Shown: positions 1-12,200 of the stretch, piece by piece | How the letters are laid out: each line of letters begins with the position of its first letter | Numbering within the stretch: position 1 is the first letter of the stretch | Origin: Pegea sp. RAD2-039 | Taxonomy: Eukaryota; Chordata; Thaliacea; Salpida; Salpidae | DNA: 64,000 nucleotides | Assembly (NCBI GenBank): GCA_034620365.1 | Contig: JAQGEQ010000071.1 | Coordinates: 4,278,001-4,342,000 of the forward strand | Direction: 5' to 3' | Program-made: the position numbers and the translations under genes | Notes under the pieces: generated by a model | Seen by the model: the letters and a program-made list of their open reading frames with translations, nothing else | The model's database searches: none | Told to the model about the DNA's origin: nothing

Positions 1-1664
1 ATCATCATTATCCAAGATATCAATCGGTGCATCACTCTACAAACAAACACGTGACCACGTGCTAATTAGAAGTGGTCATCAACTGACTTGTAGGACAATA
101 TGTTCGATTGAAGTAGGAGCTTCGATAGTAAGATGGTAGCTAGCATCTGAAGCATTCAACACAAAACGATCATTGATCAGCATCTGATTGACTTTTGTCA
201 CCGCATTTTCACTGATTTTTGGTTGAGACATTTTACCAACATATTTCTCTCTTTCCATTTCTACTTTCAGTTGAAGAGCTTCAATTTCAGATCTTCATGA
301 AATATGATCTGTGTCTTCCGGATGTCAATCAATCAACGTGGATTCTTACTTAATAGCGTTCAACTTCTTTGATAAATCCTCATCTTTTGTTTGAGAGTTC
401 TTTTCTTTATCATCTGATTTTACGGTAGCGTTGCGGTAAACATGCTCCGTTGTCAATCCACTGATCCAACCAGAGTAGGTGGATGCAAGGACTTCAGGAG
501 CAGATGAAGATCCAATCCTACCCCCGCAGATTGAAGTAATACTTTCAGCAAAACACTTTAAAGCTTCGAGTCAGTTTCGAAAATCTTTAACTTCTAGACT
601 CACATGCGAAAACTGAAGCACCGGCTCATCTGTTGCGTCATAACTGAAGATCTGGACGGTCCCATCTTCTCTTCCAATCAATAAATCATCGACTCCATCA
701 CCAGTGACGTCATAGTTGCCAATACACGAAACGCCGCCGAAACTTTTAGTGTTAGCGATTTGCCATTTGAAGGTCGGCTCTCCGCTGCAACAAGCGATTG
801 GTAACCTTGGCAACATCATTTTTGTGTCTCTAAACCTCTCAATTGCCACTTTGCTGACACTTCCATCTTCCATTCCGTACACTAAGTTGATGACGTCATC
901 ACTTGATGACGTGGTAGAGTGTTGAATGACGCAGGAAGGAACAGCAGCGACTTGTAGCTCATGTTTGAGCTCACATCCCTATGATGAAGATTTAGAGGAG
1001 TACAAAAGATTATTTGTTGGATCCTACCTCTAAAAGTCTGATTACTTTATCATTGCAAGCAAGAACTGAAGTGAAAGGTTTTGTATTTTGTTGTATGCAA
1101 ATTAAATCGTTGATTTTATCAGGTGAGAAATAATAGCCTTGATCAACACAATCAGAAAAATGATTGTAAAGATAAGAACCTCCGGCAAGAAGCTCACTTC
1201 CGCTGATGCAACTGAATCACAACATCTTTAGGGTCTTAATGATGAAGATTTTAAAGAGAAACTTACAGATTTATAATAGATTCTGTTAAGTTGGTGTTGA
1301 AGTCTAAAAATTTTTTTCCTTTTCTAGAATAACCACGAACATCAAGATTGGATGCGACAAATATCTTATCCTGGACTGTCCCTAAAGCTCCACCTAATAC
1401 AACTCGATTGATGGCAGGGCCAGGAAGAGTTTTAAAAGTAGTCTGTGGATAGTTTTGTTGGAAAATTTACTGAAAGTTTAACTGAAACCTCAAACATTTA
1501 TTTCTCTTTTTTTTAGACTTAAACATTGAAGAACTCCGCTCTGATCACCAACAACAACTTTTTGAGAAGAGTTTTTTTTGTCGATATTTGGAAGTACTTG
1601 TAAACATTTTTTGGCAGTCAATGAAACCTGCATAAAATCAGGAATCTTATGAACATCTTCTAAT
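1..1664 (-). CDS. BBS7: BBS7, BBSome subunit (3' end outside window, first exon unresolved)
   Basis: Encodes the N-terminal beta-propeller and the start of the following coiled-coil/GAE region of Bardet-Biedl syndrome protein 7, a subunit of the BBSome that carries membrane cargo in cilia. Exons read on the minus strand: 1664-1496, 1442-1267, 1211-1028, 978-604, 555-350, 292-88, 36-1 (continues off the edge). All phases agree and introns are 48-57 nt. Family blocks seen in order: KVVVGDQSGV, FKTLPGPAI, LTESI, GGSYLYNH, PDKINDLIC, SVLACNDKV, YDVTGDGVDDLL, STYSGW and SDAPIDILD. Each lines up with vertebrate BBS7 recalled from memory, including spacing across the 48-nt intron at 603-556. The start is uncertain: the DFMQVSLTAKK block matches the normal N-terminus, but the initiator Met may lie in a short exon upstream of an acceptor at 1665-1666, or be a Met at 1709-1711 read straight through. 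The C-terminal half is missing only because the window ends. Confidence 0.93.
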
Positions 1665-3139
1665 CTTAAAATATAATAATAAATATAAATTACATAAAAA
1701 TTATAAAACATTTAATTATTCAGTAATAGTTTCTAAATAAAGGAAGCAAATTTTAAAATATAATTAAATTAGCTTTAATTAAATATCTTCAACTAAAAAA
1801 TTGACAAAAGAAATTTGGTTATCTTCAAATAACTTCATATATTATTAATCAAAAATAACTTTAGATAACTTATAAGTACTTTTCTTAAAAGGTAAATCTT
1901 TTGTATAAATTTTATCACCTGTAAATAATCTACAATATCTAAATCCAGTTCCATGTAATAAAAGCAATTGCAACTTTTATAAAAATAATCTTTAAAAATA
2001 AATTTTGGGTCTTAAACTAACAAAATATATCAAATTCAAATAGAATTAAAAAATAAGATTAAAAGCAATTAATTGAAATTCACATTAATACAATGTATTA
2101 AAGATTCTTAAAAAGTTTATCTTTGTAAACTGCAGAAACACCAATAAAAAAACCTATCTTAGAAAAAATTTTAATAGATTATAATTAGTTTAGGAGTATT
2201 AAAGAGTAATTAACAATATTAATTTCTGTATTAATTAATGTAATGCTAATTGTATAATCAGTCTAATTTTTTGAAAGTTTATTAAAATTTGTTAAATTTG
2301 GCTAAAATGACTTAATTGTTGACAAAAACTTTTTCCAGTTAATGTAAACAACTTAGTAACAATAAAACTACAAAAAAATTACAGGTATGAATTTTTATAA
2401 CATTTTGAGCATTGTAAAATAGTATAGAGAATGCATATAAAGTGAAAAACAGGTAATCATGTTTAAAAAAAATTAATAATATTAAGTAAAATTGTGAGAC
2501 AAAAATTAAATAGAATTGAAGTTGGTGTTCTTAAATATAGCGGTTCAACGAAAATGAAATTTTAAAGTATGCACTACTAGCGATTAATTATAAATTACAC
2601 TATTTTTTATAAAAAATCAAATTCATAAATCTTTGTTAGCAGCAGTCGATTGTTCAGAGCCTTAAATCACTTCAATAACATCGCTTAAATCGGATTTTTT
2701 TGAATTACTTTTATTATCTAAAAAACTTTACTAATTGAACTAATTAAACTTTTAACAAGCTTTTATTTTTTTGCAGAATTTTAATCAGCAACACTTTTAT
2801 CTAAATTTAATTTATGCAAAGTACTATATATCAAATGAGAATTTTTTCTTAAGCTTCATTTTATATTATTTCTTTTTTGAAATTTTCGATAATCATTTCT
2901 GTGACGTCAGACAAATTGATCTTATAAGTAAAACTTAATGCCAAAAAACTTTTAATGAAATGCGACAAAAATTACTGTCAAGAAAGTTAATTTACAATAT
3001 TTCATTTATATAAGTTTTCCTGATTTTGAAATCAACTAGTTTGAAGTTAGCTTGAAACGGTCCTAGAAAATAAAGTACTTTTTCTAAAAACTGATTTATC
3101 AATCATTATTATCAATTGATTTCGGTGAAGTCATTGAAA
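1665..3139. other. AT-rich spacer between divergent BBS7 and NAP-like genes
   Basis: About 1.5 kb separating two divergently transcribed genes, so both promoters should lie here. I see no convincing coding exon, repeat or TATA/CCAAT arrangement. One CRE-type palindrome TGACGTCA occurs at 2902-2909, roughly 230 bp upstream of the NAP-like start codon. The first BBS7 exon may be hidden in the first hundred bases. Confidence 0.6.
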
Positions 3140-6100
3140 ATGTACAGAAATACAAATTCTAAGATTAACAAATATAAAAGTAAGGTTAGTACGATTAGTT
3201 AGTGACTTTACAGTTTTCTATTATTTACAAACTTGATTAATTTGTGATTTTTTTATTATTTCAGATTGTAATTCAGCTTATTTTTAATTTAAGCTTAGTT
3301 TCTATTAATAAATATTTCTATTTTAACGTATTATCATGGAAATTAAAATATTTATTAATTTATAATTAACTCAGAAAAGAAAAAGATCAAATAAAAGACA
3401 AAGTTATGACACAAATCATAAATCAGTCAACTTAAATCATAAAAAAACAAAACAAAGTGAAGATTCTGTGAGTCAAACTGATCGCCTTCAAATGAAGCTA
3501 TGAACTAATCAGCTTTTTATGTAGAACATCTCTTTAGAGAAAGCTTTATTGATCATACAAAATCACACAAAAGTTCTGGATATAAGTCTACGACGAGAAC
3601 TTCTAAGATTGCAAACAGTTTATCAAAATAAATATTTCGAACCTCTTCAAGACCTCAGGAAATCTCTATTATCTGTTTCATCAGGTTGTGAAAGCAAGTT
3701 AGTCCTAATTTCTTCATCCGATTAGTTTACAAAATCTATATCGTTTTTTAGAATTGTCGATAAAATAGATTTTAATTTGTGAAAACTTGAATAATTAGTT
3801 TTTTTTCAAATAAAATTTAATATCAATTTAGCATTTTGATTTGTAAATTTTTGGTCAACAAAATTAAGTTCATGAGAGACTTGTTGTTCAACCTACAAGT
3901 CTAGAGTGAAGAAGTGTTTAAGAATTTCCTCTCTACCTCGGTTTGCGCATAGTGTCTTGTGATAAGCTCTTTGCATTTAAAAATGTTTTTTTCTATTTAT
4001 GTAAATTGAAATCCAAATATGTTTACAGGCCAACAACCAAAGATTTATTTGGGAAAATTCGGAACACAACCCTCTATTCTTCAAATAGTAACGCTTATTT
4101 GAAACTGAAAAGTTTGTGCCAATTGCTTGCTTCAGGTAATTAACGTTTATTCAAATAATATTTATAATAACTACAAGCAAATGTAAATATTATTACAACA
4201 GAAGGCAGCTTTTGTAAAAGAAATTTTCGTAAATTTTTTTGGCTAAAAGCTCTTATAAACTCAAGTAGCTTGATTAGAAATTTGATAAGTGATGAAGATT
4301 TAAAGATATTGGAGCATTTAGTCGATATTTCAAGCAATACTTTACATTCAACAAGCACATCTAGTGACTGTGGAAGCTTTATAGAAGGTTGTTTCCAAAT
4401 AAACTTTAAAAAAATCTATAAAAGTTTTAAACAATCACAAATATTTGATAAAAACTATAGCTAAGCTTGATAGATTTTCAAATGTGAATAATAATTGTTT
4501 CGAATAAAAACTATTTGTAGATGAAGAACACGGATTTGAAGTCCGTTTCGAGTTTGCTGATTCAAATCCTTATTTTCACAATCGCAGGATTATTAAAAAA
4601 TATGTAATCGATGTTTATCCAGAAGGATTAGATAAAGAAGCTAATAAAAGTAGAAATAAAATCTGTAGAAATAAAAACTTTCAATAATATACAACTTTTA
4701 ATGATTTATGAAAAAAAACTTTTAAGATAATCTTTATTTATTTAATTAAAATGTATCTCAAATTGAAGGTTTTGAAGATAGTTTATTGGAGAAAGAGAAT
4801 ATTTTGAAATATAAAGGCTGTAGATTGATTGCAATAAATGGAACTAAAATTGATTGGAAACAAACAAATGGTGAGAAATTGGTTTAATTCATAAACATAT
4901 TTAAAAATAAACTATTTGAAATGTAAAGATGAATTTCAAAGAAGCTATGAAAATGAGACTGAAGTCTCGTCGCTTCTCGATTACTTCGAGTTTAGCTGTG
5001 AGCAGATTAGAGAAAATTTATCTGAAAACTTAAAGATTGAACAGTAAGACTCAGTTGCTTTTGACGATTACAAAGATAACTTTAGGGTTTTTAGTGATTA
5101 TTCCGTAGGCATTTATTTTCGAGACATCTTAGTACCAAACGCATTTGAGATATATCAAAAGCAAAGCAACTTGACAGGTAGAAGATATGAGGAAAATTTG
5201 ATTGCTGATTTCAATTATCTTCTTTGCAGATGAAAAGATCTCGAACCAGCTTTTAAAAATTAAATCAAGTTTTAATTTGGAGTCGAGAACTACTGAAAGT
5301 CGAAAGACATTTGTTGAGAACAATAAAGTAAATGAAAGAAGTGTTGAATCAAACACAATCTCGGAAAGTTCATCTGTTTCTCAACAAATAAATCTTCAAA
5401 AGGTAAGTTTTGGTGATAAAATAGACCTAAAAGAAGAATATGAAATTTAGGATCAAATCAACAGTGAAAGATTTAAATCGAAATACTTTATTGCAGGAAG
5501 AACAATCTTCACCATGGCAACCATTTTGCATGTTACCTTCTCAGCGAACTGAAAAACAAGAAAACTCAAAAAAGTTACTAAAATGCCAAAAAACGCAAAA
5601 TTTTGAAAAAAATGAAACAAGATCTTCATCAAAATATTCACAGTCAACATCCGATCCTAGTTCCGATGTAGTTGAAGAAAAACAAGCAAAAAATGATGCG
5701 AGTGAAATTGGTATGCAAAGCTTAGTTTCAACAGATGCAAATATGAAAGTTCGTTCAGAAGTCTCAAGTTCAAATGTAAAGTCATCTGATGTTGATAGTA
5801 GGAAGACAGCATCGAGACCTAGCTGGCATTCAACTGGAAAAAATAATGTCTCATCTAGTCTTTTGAGCTTGAGAGCTTTTTCAGATCAGCGTTTGTCTTC
5901 AAGTGATTCTTTAATCAGTTGGAAGCAGCAAAAGTCGTCTTTGGAAGCAACATCACTTGATAACAATCATTTTTTCACAAAATCAAACTTGAAAGAACCT
6001 TTAAAGATATTTGATGACAAATTAGAGTTAAAACTGAGCAGTCAAGACCTGAGCTATCAAAGCTTCCTTAAAAACTCTTCACAAAAGTCTGAACTTCGAC

Positions 6101-8117
6101 GAATTTTAGAAGAAAGCGCTTTTTCGAATCTTTTTAAAAGTTCAGAAGAGCCAAATAAGCTTTCTAAGAGCAGAAATCCTGACCAAGTCCGGAACTCCAT
6201 CTTGTTCCCGAGCGCGGGAGCTCACTTTCGTTGTCATGACGACAACAACCAGTCGCTAACAACAACAGCTCAGAAGAGCAGTTTTGATAGCAGAACGACG
6301 ACACAAACCAATCATGTGTCTGAAGATGACAAGGCGGGATGTAGTTATGATTACAGAATGATTAAACAGAAACCAGAAGAGCTAAGAAGTGAAAGTGGCT
6401 CAATTAGCCAAATGGAAAGTTGCAGCAGAACTAAAAGCAATGAGTCATCTGATCTATATGCATCAGTAGATCATAGAGAAGAAGAATCGATTAGAACATC
6501 AACGAATGAACAGAGCAGCCAGCAGCAGCAGGAGGAGCTGGAGCAGGAGGAGGAACTCGCGCGTAGTAGCACCTGCACGCTGTCTTATCAGGAAGAATTA
6601 AAAGAAATCAAAGATAATAATCAAGAGGAAGAATTAGAAGTAATCGATGAACCGAAGAAGGAAAGAAGAGTGATGGCGTACAGATCAGTTCAAAGTGATT
6701 ATGATGAAATCGATGATGAGATTACATATCCTCCTCAACTACCTCTTTGTTGTTCGCTACAAAAACGTGTCACACAAGTTAACAAAAGTGCCCAAGAGTC
6801 AATTGAAAATGAGAAGAAAGAAGATGATTACAAAGAGCTGGGAGTAAAAGAGAGCTTGATTACACAGTCAGTAAGATTTTCAGAGCTTGGAATCGAGGCT
6901 GATGATGAAGAAGTCTGGTAAGTTGTCGGGAAACATCTCAGATTTTTGTAAAGTTTGTTCTTTTATAAATAGTTCTGACTTCAATTCGCCAAGTATAGCA
7001 GATCAAGTGAAAAAGATCAGCCAGGAAGCAGAAAGCGCTCTTCTTAACTTTAACCTTCCTCTTGCAGCCGGAATAAAAAGATCTAAAGCCACTAAACGGT
7101 TTGTTTATTACTTGAAACTTGAACAATTATTGGCAAAGTGGAAATTATTTCGACAGTTACAGAAGAAGAAATGCTTCAGTCTCTGAAATTCATTCACGAA
7201 GAAAAAAACAAAAGAAGTTAAAGTTTATAAACGTATCACCCTACCCGAGCGGAGTAGACACTACCTCAACTGATAACCCAAGTTTTCGTGAGGAAGAAAA
7301 CATTCCTCAAAACTGCGGTGAGTTGACATCAACTTGCATCAGTATTATTTATTATTATTTATCATTTATTTATCAACTGTTTATTTATGAGAAGAAATTA
7401 TCAGATGAAATTTAAAGCTAACTCAAGAATATGGATTATTCTTTTGTAAATTGCTATTTTAAATGATTCTTTTTCATTTTATTAGTATATCGACTTTTAC
7501 ATATCAGAAAGTATCTGTGAGAATGTGTGTTAGCGAGAGATGCTCTTTTCAGGCACCCTTATTCGCGCTTATTAAATAAATACATTTTCTAGCTGACAGA
7601 GGAGGATTTATCAATTACCCAACTCCTATTTCTTCTGACTGCAGTGTTGATTCTTTCCATGCAGCTGTTCGAAATTTTGTGAAAGTTAAAAAAATGCTTC
7701 CGTTGTGTTCCGCCAATCGATATAAAAGTTTGTGAGATAGTTATAATTAAGTAGAAGTAACTTACATATAAATATAAATTATATTAGAAATTTTTCTATT
7801 CAAGTTAAAAAGACAAATAACTTTTAATAAGTTTATTTTATAAAAAGCTTTCTTCAACTTACAACTTTTCAATTATACTTTTCGTACATAAATAATGTTT
7901 TGATTTGGCTGCAAAAAACAACCATTAAAATATATAAAGAAGCTTTAATTAGAATGACAATATATTTAACCTTACAGGTACTTATGATAATGACAAGGAA
8001 GAGATGAGAAGCGATTCAAGTTCTAATATCGATGATTTAAAAATAGATTCTGATAGCGAAGCGCCACCCCCAGGTTATGAATATGAATCATGTGACACGA
8101 ACTGTTGCATTATGTAA
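3140..8117 (+). CDS. NAP1/SET-family histone chaperone with ~700-residue tail and C-terminal CaaX box
   Basis: Fifteen exons give a 1063-residue protein: 3140-3184, 3375-3467, 3525-3697, 4029-4135, 4202-4387, 4521-4649, 4769-4870, 4929-5043, 5086-5177, 5230-5402, 5497-6917, 6973-7098, 7163-7317, 7593-7727, 7978-8117. All phases agree. Residues ~47-345 follow the nucleosome assembly protein fold in order: the long dimerisation helix (EKALLIIQNHTKVLD...LLRLQ...YFEPLQDLR), WLKALIN, ILEHLVDI, FEVRFEFADSNPYFHN with KKYVID, GTKIDWK, and SDYSVGIYFRDILVPNAFEIY, which corresponds to the NAP1 block ending RIIPRAV. NAP proteins bind H2A/H2B or H3/H4 and assemble nucleosomes. The remaining ~700 residues are Ser/Glu/Lys-rich, apparently disordered, with a Gln/Glu patch near 6515-6560 (exon 11 alone is 1421 nt). 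The chain ends CCIM, a CaaX prenylation motif; NAP1 proteins of animals and plants commonly end in a farnesylated CKQQ-type box, so the ending supports the family call. The core is divergent. The first two exons and the 7163 acceptor (7157 is an in-frame alternative) are least certain. Confidence 0.8.
7511..7585 (+). mobile_element. LINE 3' tail fragment in a NAP-like gene intron
   Basis: Matches the 3' ends of the LINE copies at 21459-21536, 39211-39290 and 41941-41990: GAGAATGTGTGT, then AGCGAGAG, a GCTCT..TTCAG stretch, CACCCTT and a terminal AATAAATA. Only about 75 bp of the element is present, so insertion was severely 5'-truncated. It stops 7 nt before the acceptor of the next coding exon (7593) and carries an AATAAA in sense orientation inside the intron. 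Confidence 0.8.
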
Positions 8118-8205
8118 AAGATTCATAAAACACTGTATATGGCTATAAATTTGAGAAATTATTAAATTTCGAAATTAGAGAGAAACGTCCGTAAACGCAC
8201 TTTTT

Positions 8206-8211
8206 AATAAA
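8206..8211 (+). terminator. AATAAA poly(A) signal, NAP-like gene
   Basis: Canonical AATAAA about 90 nt after the stop codon at 8115-8117. A second candidate lies about 40 nt further on. Position is typical for a short 3' UTR. Confidence 0.5.
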
Positions 8212-9283
8212 CTGGTTTACAAAACTAATGATATTGCTTAAAGAAAATAAATACAGCCTCATGATAATTGTACTAGTGAAGGAATTTTTTGTTTTGTTTC
8301 TAGGATGAAAGATTTTAAACGAGTTTTTGTTTTTTAATAAACTGAAATTATTAATTGTAAATATGGCTAGTGGTAAGATATTAAAAAAACCTTAATTAAA
8401 AAAATCCAAATTAGCCTGAATATGAATTATACGTTGTATTGATGAATAGCTAAATGGTTCAAGTTCTTAATGTAATTGAAATAAACTCTGTTTGATTCTC
8501 TTAAATTTTATCGACAATTCTAAGTTCAGAAAATATTTAGGTGACTTTAGTTTTAAAATTTATATTTTATATCTTGAAATTCTTTTTGCTTTTATTCATA
8601 CACTTATATAAGCTTTAAATATTCAAAAATCAGAATATCAAGAATTTGATAATTATCATTTAATAAGTTTTATTCTTTGAAAGTATTTATTACATCTTAA
8701 CAGCTTAAAATATCTTTGTGTCTTTAAAGGATTATAGTTTGGACAGAGATTTACTTCAATGGTGGTTATAAACCTTATTAAAATTTTTAATGATTTTGTT
8801 TAACCTTTTTTTTACATAATAATTTTCCACAATAGTTTCTTTTTGATTTAAAAAATTTTTTTTAAATTCTTTGAGAGTTAATTAAAGTGTTGTATGCAAA
8901 TGTAAATATTTGCTTTAAAAAGAATTGATTATTAAAGATGTTATATTTGTGTTTAGTTTTCTGTAGAGATGCTAAGTAAATGTTTGAAAAGATAGCTTAG
9001 ACAATAGCAAATGTAAATGTCTTCTTAAACTTTATTTAGCTTTGTGTGAAAACACTTATGAAAGTTTAATTAAAACTTTTATCTGCTTTAGTTTATTTTT
9101 CTGATTATATATTGAGACTGAATAACTAACTGCTCTAATTACTTTTGAAGTTTAAAAAATAGCTTTTGTCAAGTAGATTTACTTAAAATTGGATACTATT
9201 TTGTATAGTTGTAGATTTTGGTAAAAAAAATCTATGCTAATAAATATCTGTTTATTTTTAGAGTTATACAAGATTAAGTAAAG
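8212..9283. other. AT-rich spacer upstream of isoleucyl-tRNA synthetase
   Basis: No ORF or recognised element. A pyrimidine-rich TTTATTTTTAG acceptor ends at 9261, 22 nt before the IARS start codon, suggesting a spliced 5' UTR whose first exon and promoter lie in this spacer. Confidence 0.5.
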
Positions 9284-12200
9284 ATGGTTCAGGCAGTGCC
9301 AGAAAAAATTGATTTTGCTTCTGAAGAAGAAATAGTTCTAAAACATTGGGATAAAATTGATGCTTTTAAGACTTCTTTAAAACAATCAAAAGATAAACCA
9401 AAGTATGTTGAAATTTTAAGTCTATCTTCTAAATAGAAGAACAAAAAATAAAAAAATTAGAAATAAATCTTCTAGTTTATAGTATTTTTCTAAAGATAGT
9501 TGTAAAGTTGAGATATTTTATTTGCAGATACACATTTTATGATGGACCACCTTTTGCAACTGGTCTTCCTCATTATGGTCATATTCTTGCTGGGACTATC
9601 AAAGATATAGTGACAAGATATGCCCATCAAAATGGGTTCCATGTTGAAAGAAAATTTGGTTGGGACTGTCATGGCTTACCAGTTGTAAGAAAACAATTTG
9701 TTTAATGATTGATTTTGTGAAAGTTGTAATTTCTTTCAATATTTCATTTTAAAGATTTTAACTCCTAATTCTTCAGGAATATGAAATTGACAAATTATTG
9801 GGCATCAAATCCCCTGAGGATGTTGCTAAAATGGGAATTGCTGAATACAACAAGCAATGTCGTTCCATTGTGATGAGATATTCAAATGAATGGAAGGTAA
9901 TGTCTACTCAAATATGATTTTCAAACATTTCAATCTCATATTTGTAAACAAGTTGATTTAATACATCATTAAAAGTTCTTTCATTAAACTTAAAATAATC
10001 TGATTTTTATGAATCAACTTTCAGCTGTAAATTTATCAATTAAACTTTTATCATCTTTTACTCATCAACTTTGTAGCATACTGTAAGACGATTAGGTAGA
10101 TGGATTGATTTTGACAATGACTACAAAACCCTGTATCCTTGGTTCATGGAGTCTGTTTGGTGGGTTTTCAAGCAACTTTACAACAAAGGTCTCGTGTACA
10201 GAGGGTTCAAGGTCATGCCCTACTCGACCGGATGCCATACACCTTTATCAAATTTTGAAGCTGGCCAAGTACTTTACTTATTAGTAATATTTTCAATTCA
10301 ACTGATATTTTATTTTAGAATTACAAAGACACTAATGATCCAGCGGTCATTGTTAGCTTTCCTCTCGATGAAAGTCCTAATGTTCAAATGGTAGCGTGGA
10401 CCACAACACCGTGGACACTGCCCAGTAACTTGGCCCTTTGTGTCAACCCTAAGATGGTTTATGTAAAGGTGATTGTCAATATTTACTTGGAAGAAATTCA
10501 AACTGAAAATTTCAATTCAGGTTTGCGAGAAGAAAACTGAAAAGATTTTCATCTTGATGAAAGCGCGATTGAGCGCGATGTTCAAAACTCCAGAAGAGTA
10601 TGAGATCTTAGATGAATTTTTAGGATCAACTTTGAAATACAAATCCTACCAACCTCTCTTCCAGTACTTTGCTCAGGTAAAAGTCTCCAACATCCTCAAC
10701 CTGTATCATCTTGATCTTTCTTCAGATGAAGAGCCAAGGAGCTTTCCGGATCTTATGCGATGAATACGTAACAGACGATAGCGGAACAGGAGTCGTTCAT
10801 CAAGCTCCCTATTTCGGAGCTGTAAGTCTTCTTGATGCAGAAATCTTTTTTAACTAGTCACGTGATCATTTTTAAGGATGATTACCGCGTGTGCGCGGAG
10901 AATGACGTCATCAAAAAAGACGCCGACCCAGTTTGCCCTATAGACGCTAATGGACGTTTCACGACCCAAGTGCCCGACTTCCAGGGCGTTTACGTCAAGG
11001 TAAGCGACTGGGGTACGTTTGACACGTGACCATCTCTTGGTGCCCAGGACGCAGACAAGGACATTTGCAAGATGCTTAAAGACCAGGGACGTTTAGTAAA
11101 ACAGGGGACGACCAAACACAACTATCCTTTCTGTTGGAGGTCAGAAACACCCCTCATTTATCGCGCCGTCCCAAGCTGGTTTGTTCGTGTCCAGGACCAT
11201 CGCGAAGCGTTGCTACGCAACAACGCGGAAAGTTATTGGTGAGGTGATGACGTCATTGATTTCATTTCTTCACACAAAGATGTTGCTTCAGGGTTCCTGA
11301 GAATGTGAAGGACAAGCGCTTTGGTAATTGGCTTCGTGACGCGCGAGATTGGGCTGTGTCCCGCAACCGGTACTGGGGCACACCGATGCCAATCTGGACC
11401 AGTGATGACATGGAAGAGGTGGTCTGTGTCGGATCAATCGAAGAGTTGAAGCGACTGAGCGGTGTCGAAGTCACTGATCTACATCGAGAGAAGTATTTGT
11501 GACGTCATACTTGACTAGTTATGGACCTGTCCTATTTAAGTGTGGACCAGGTGACCATCCCATCAAAAATGGGTAAGGGAGATTTGAAGAGAGTTTCTGA
11601 AGTGTTTGATTGCTGGTTTGAAAGTGGTTCGATGCCCTACGCCCAGAAACACTACCCATTTGAAGTGAGTCATCCAAGTGATCTTTAGTAAGATCTTATC
11701 ATGATCTTCATCTTTTTAGAACAAGAAAGATTTTGAGAAGGGATTTCCAGCTGATTTTATCGCGGAAGGAATTGATCAAACTCGTGGATGGTTTTATACT
11801 CTACTTGTTCTTTCAACTCATCTATTTAATAAACCTCCTTTTAAAAACCTCATCGTCAACGGACTTGTACTTGCCAGGTACCTGACTGTCCCACACCTCT
11901 GACTGTCCCGTACCTCTACCTGTCCCACACTACTATTCGTCCCACACTACCACTTGTCCCACACTACCACTTGTCCCACACTACCACTTGTCCCACACTA
12001 CTATTTGTCCCACACTACCACCTGTCCCACACTACCACTTGTCCCACACTACCACTTGTCCCACACTACCACTTGTCCCACACTACTATTTGTCCCACAC
12101 TACCACCTGTCCCACACTACCACTTGTCCCACACTACCACTTGTCCCACACTACTATTTGTCCCACACTACCAACTGTCCCACACTACCACCTGTCCAAC

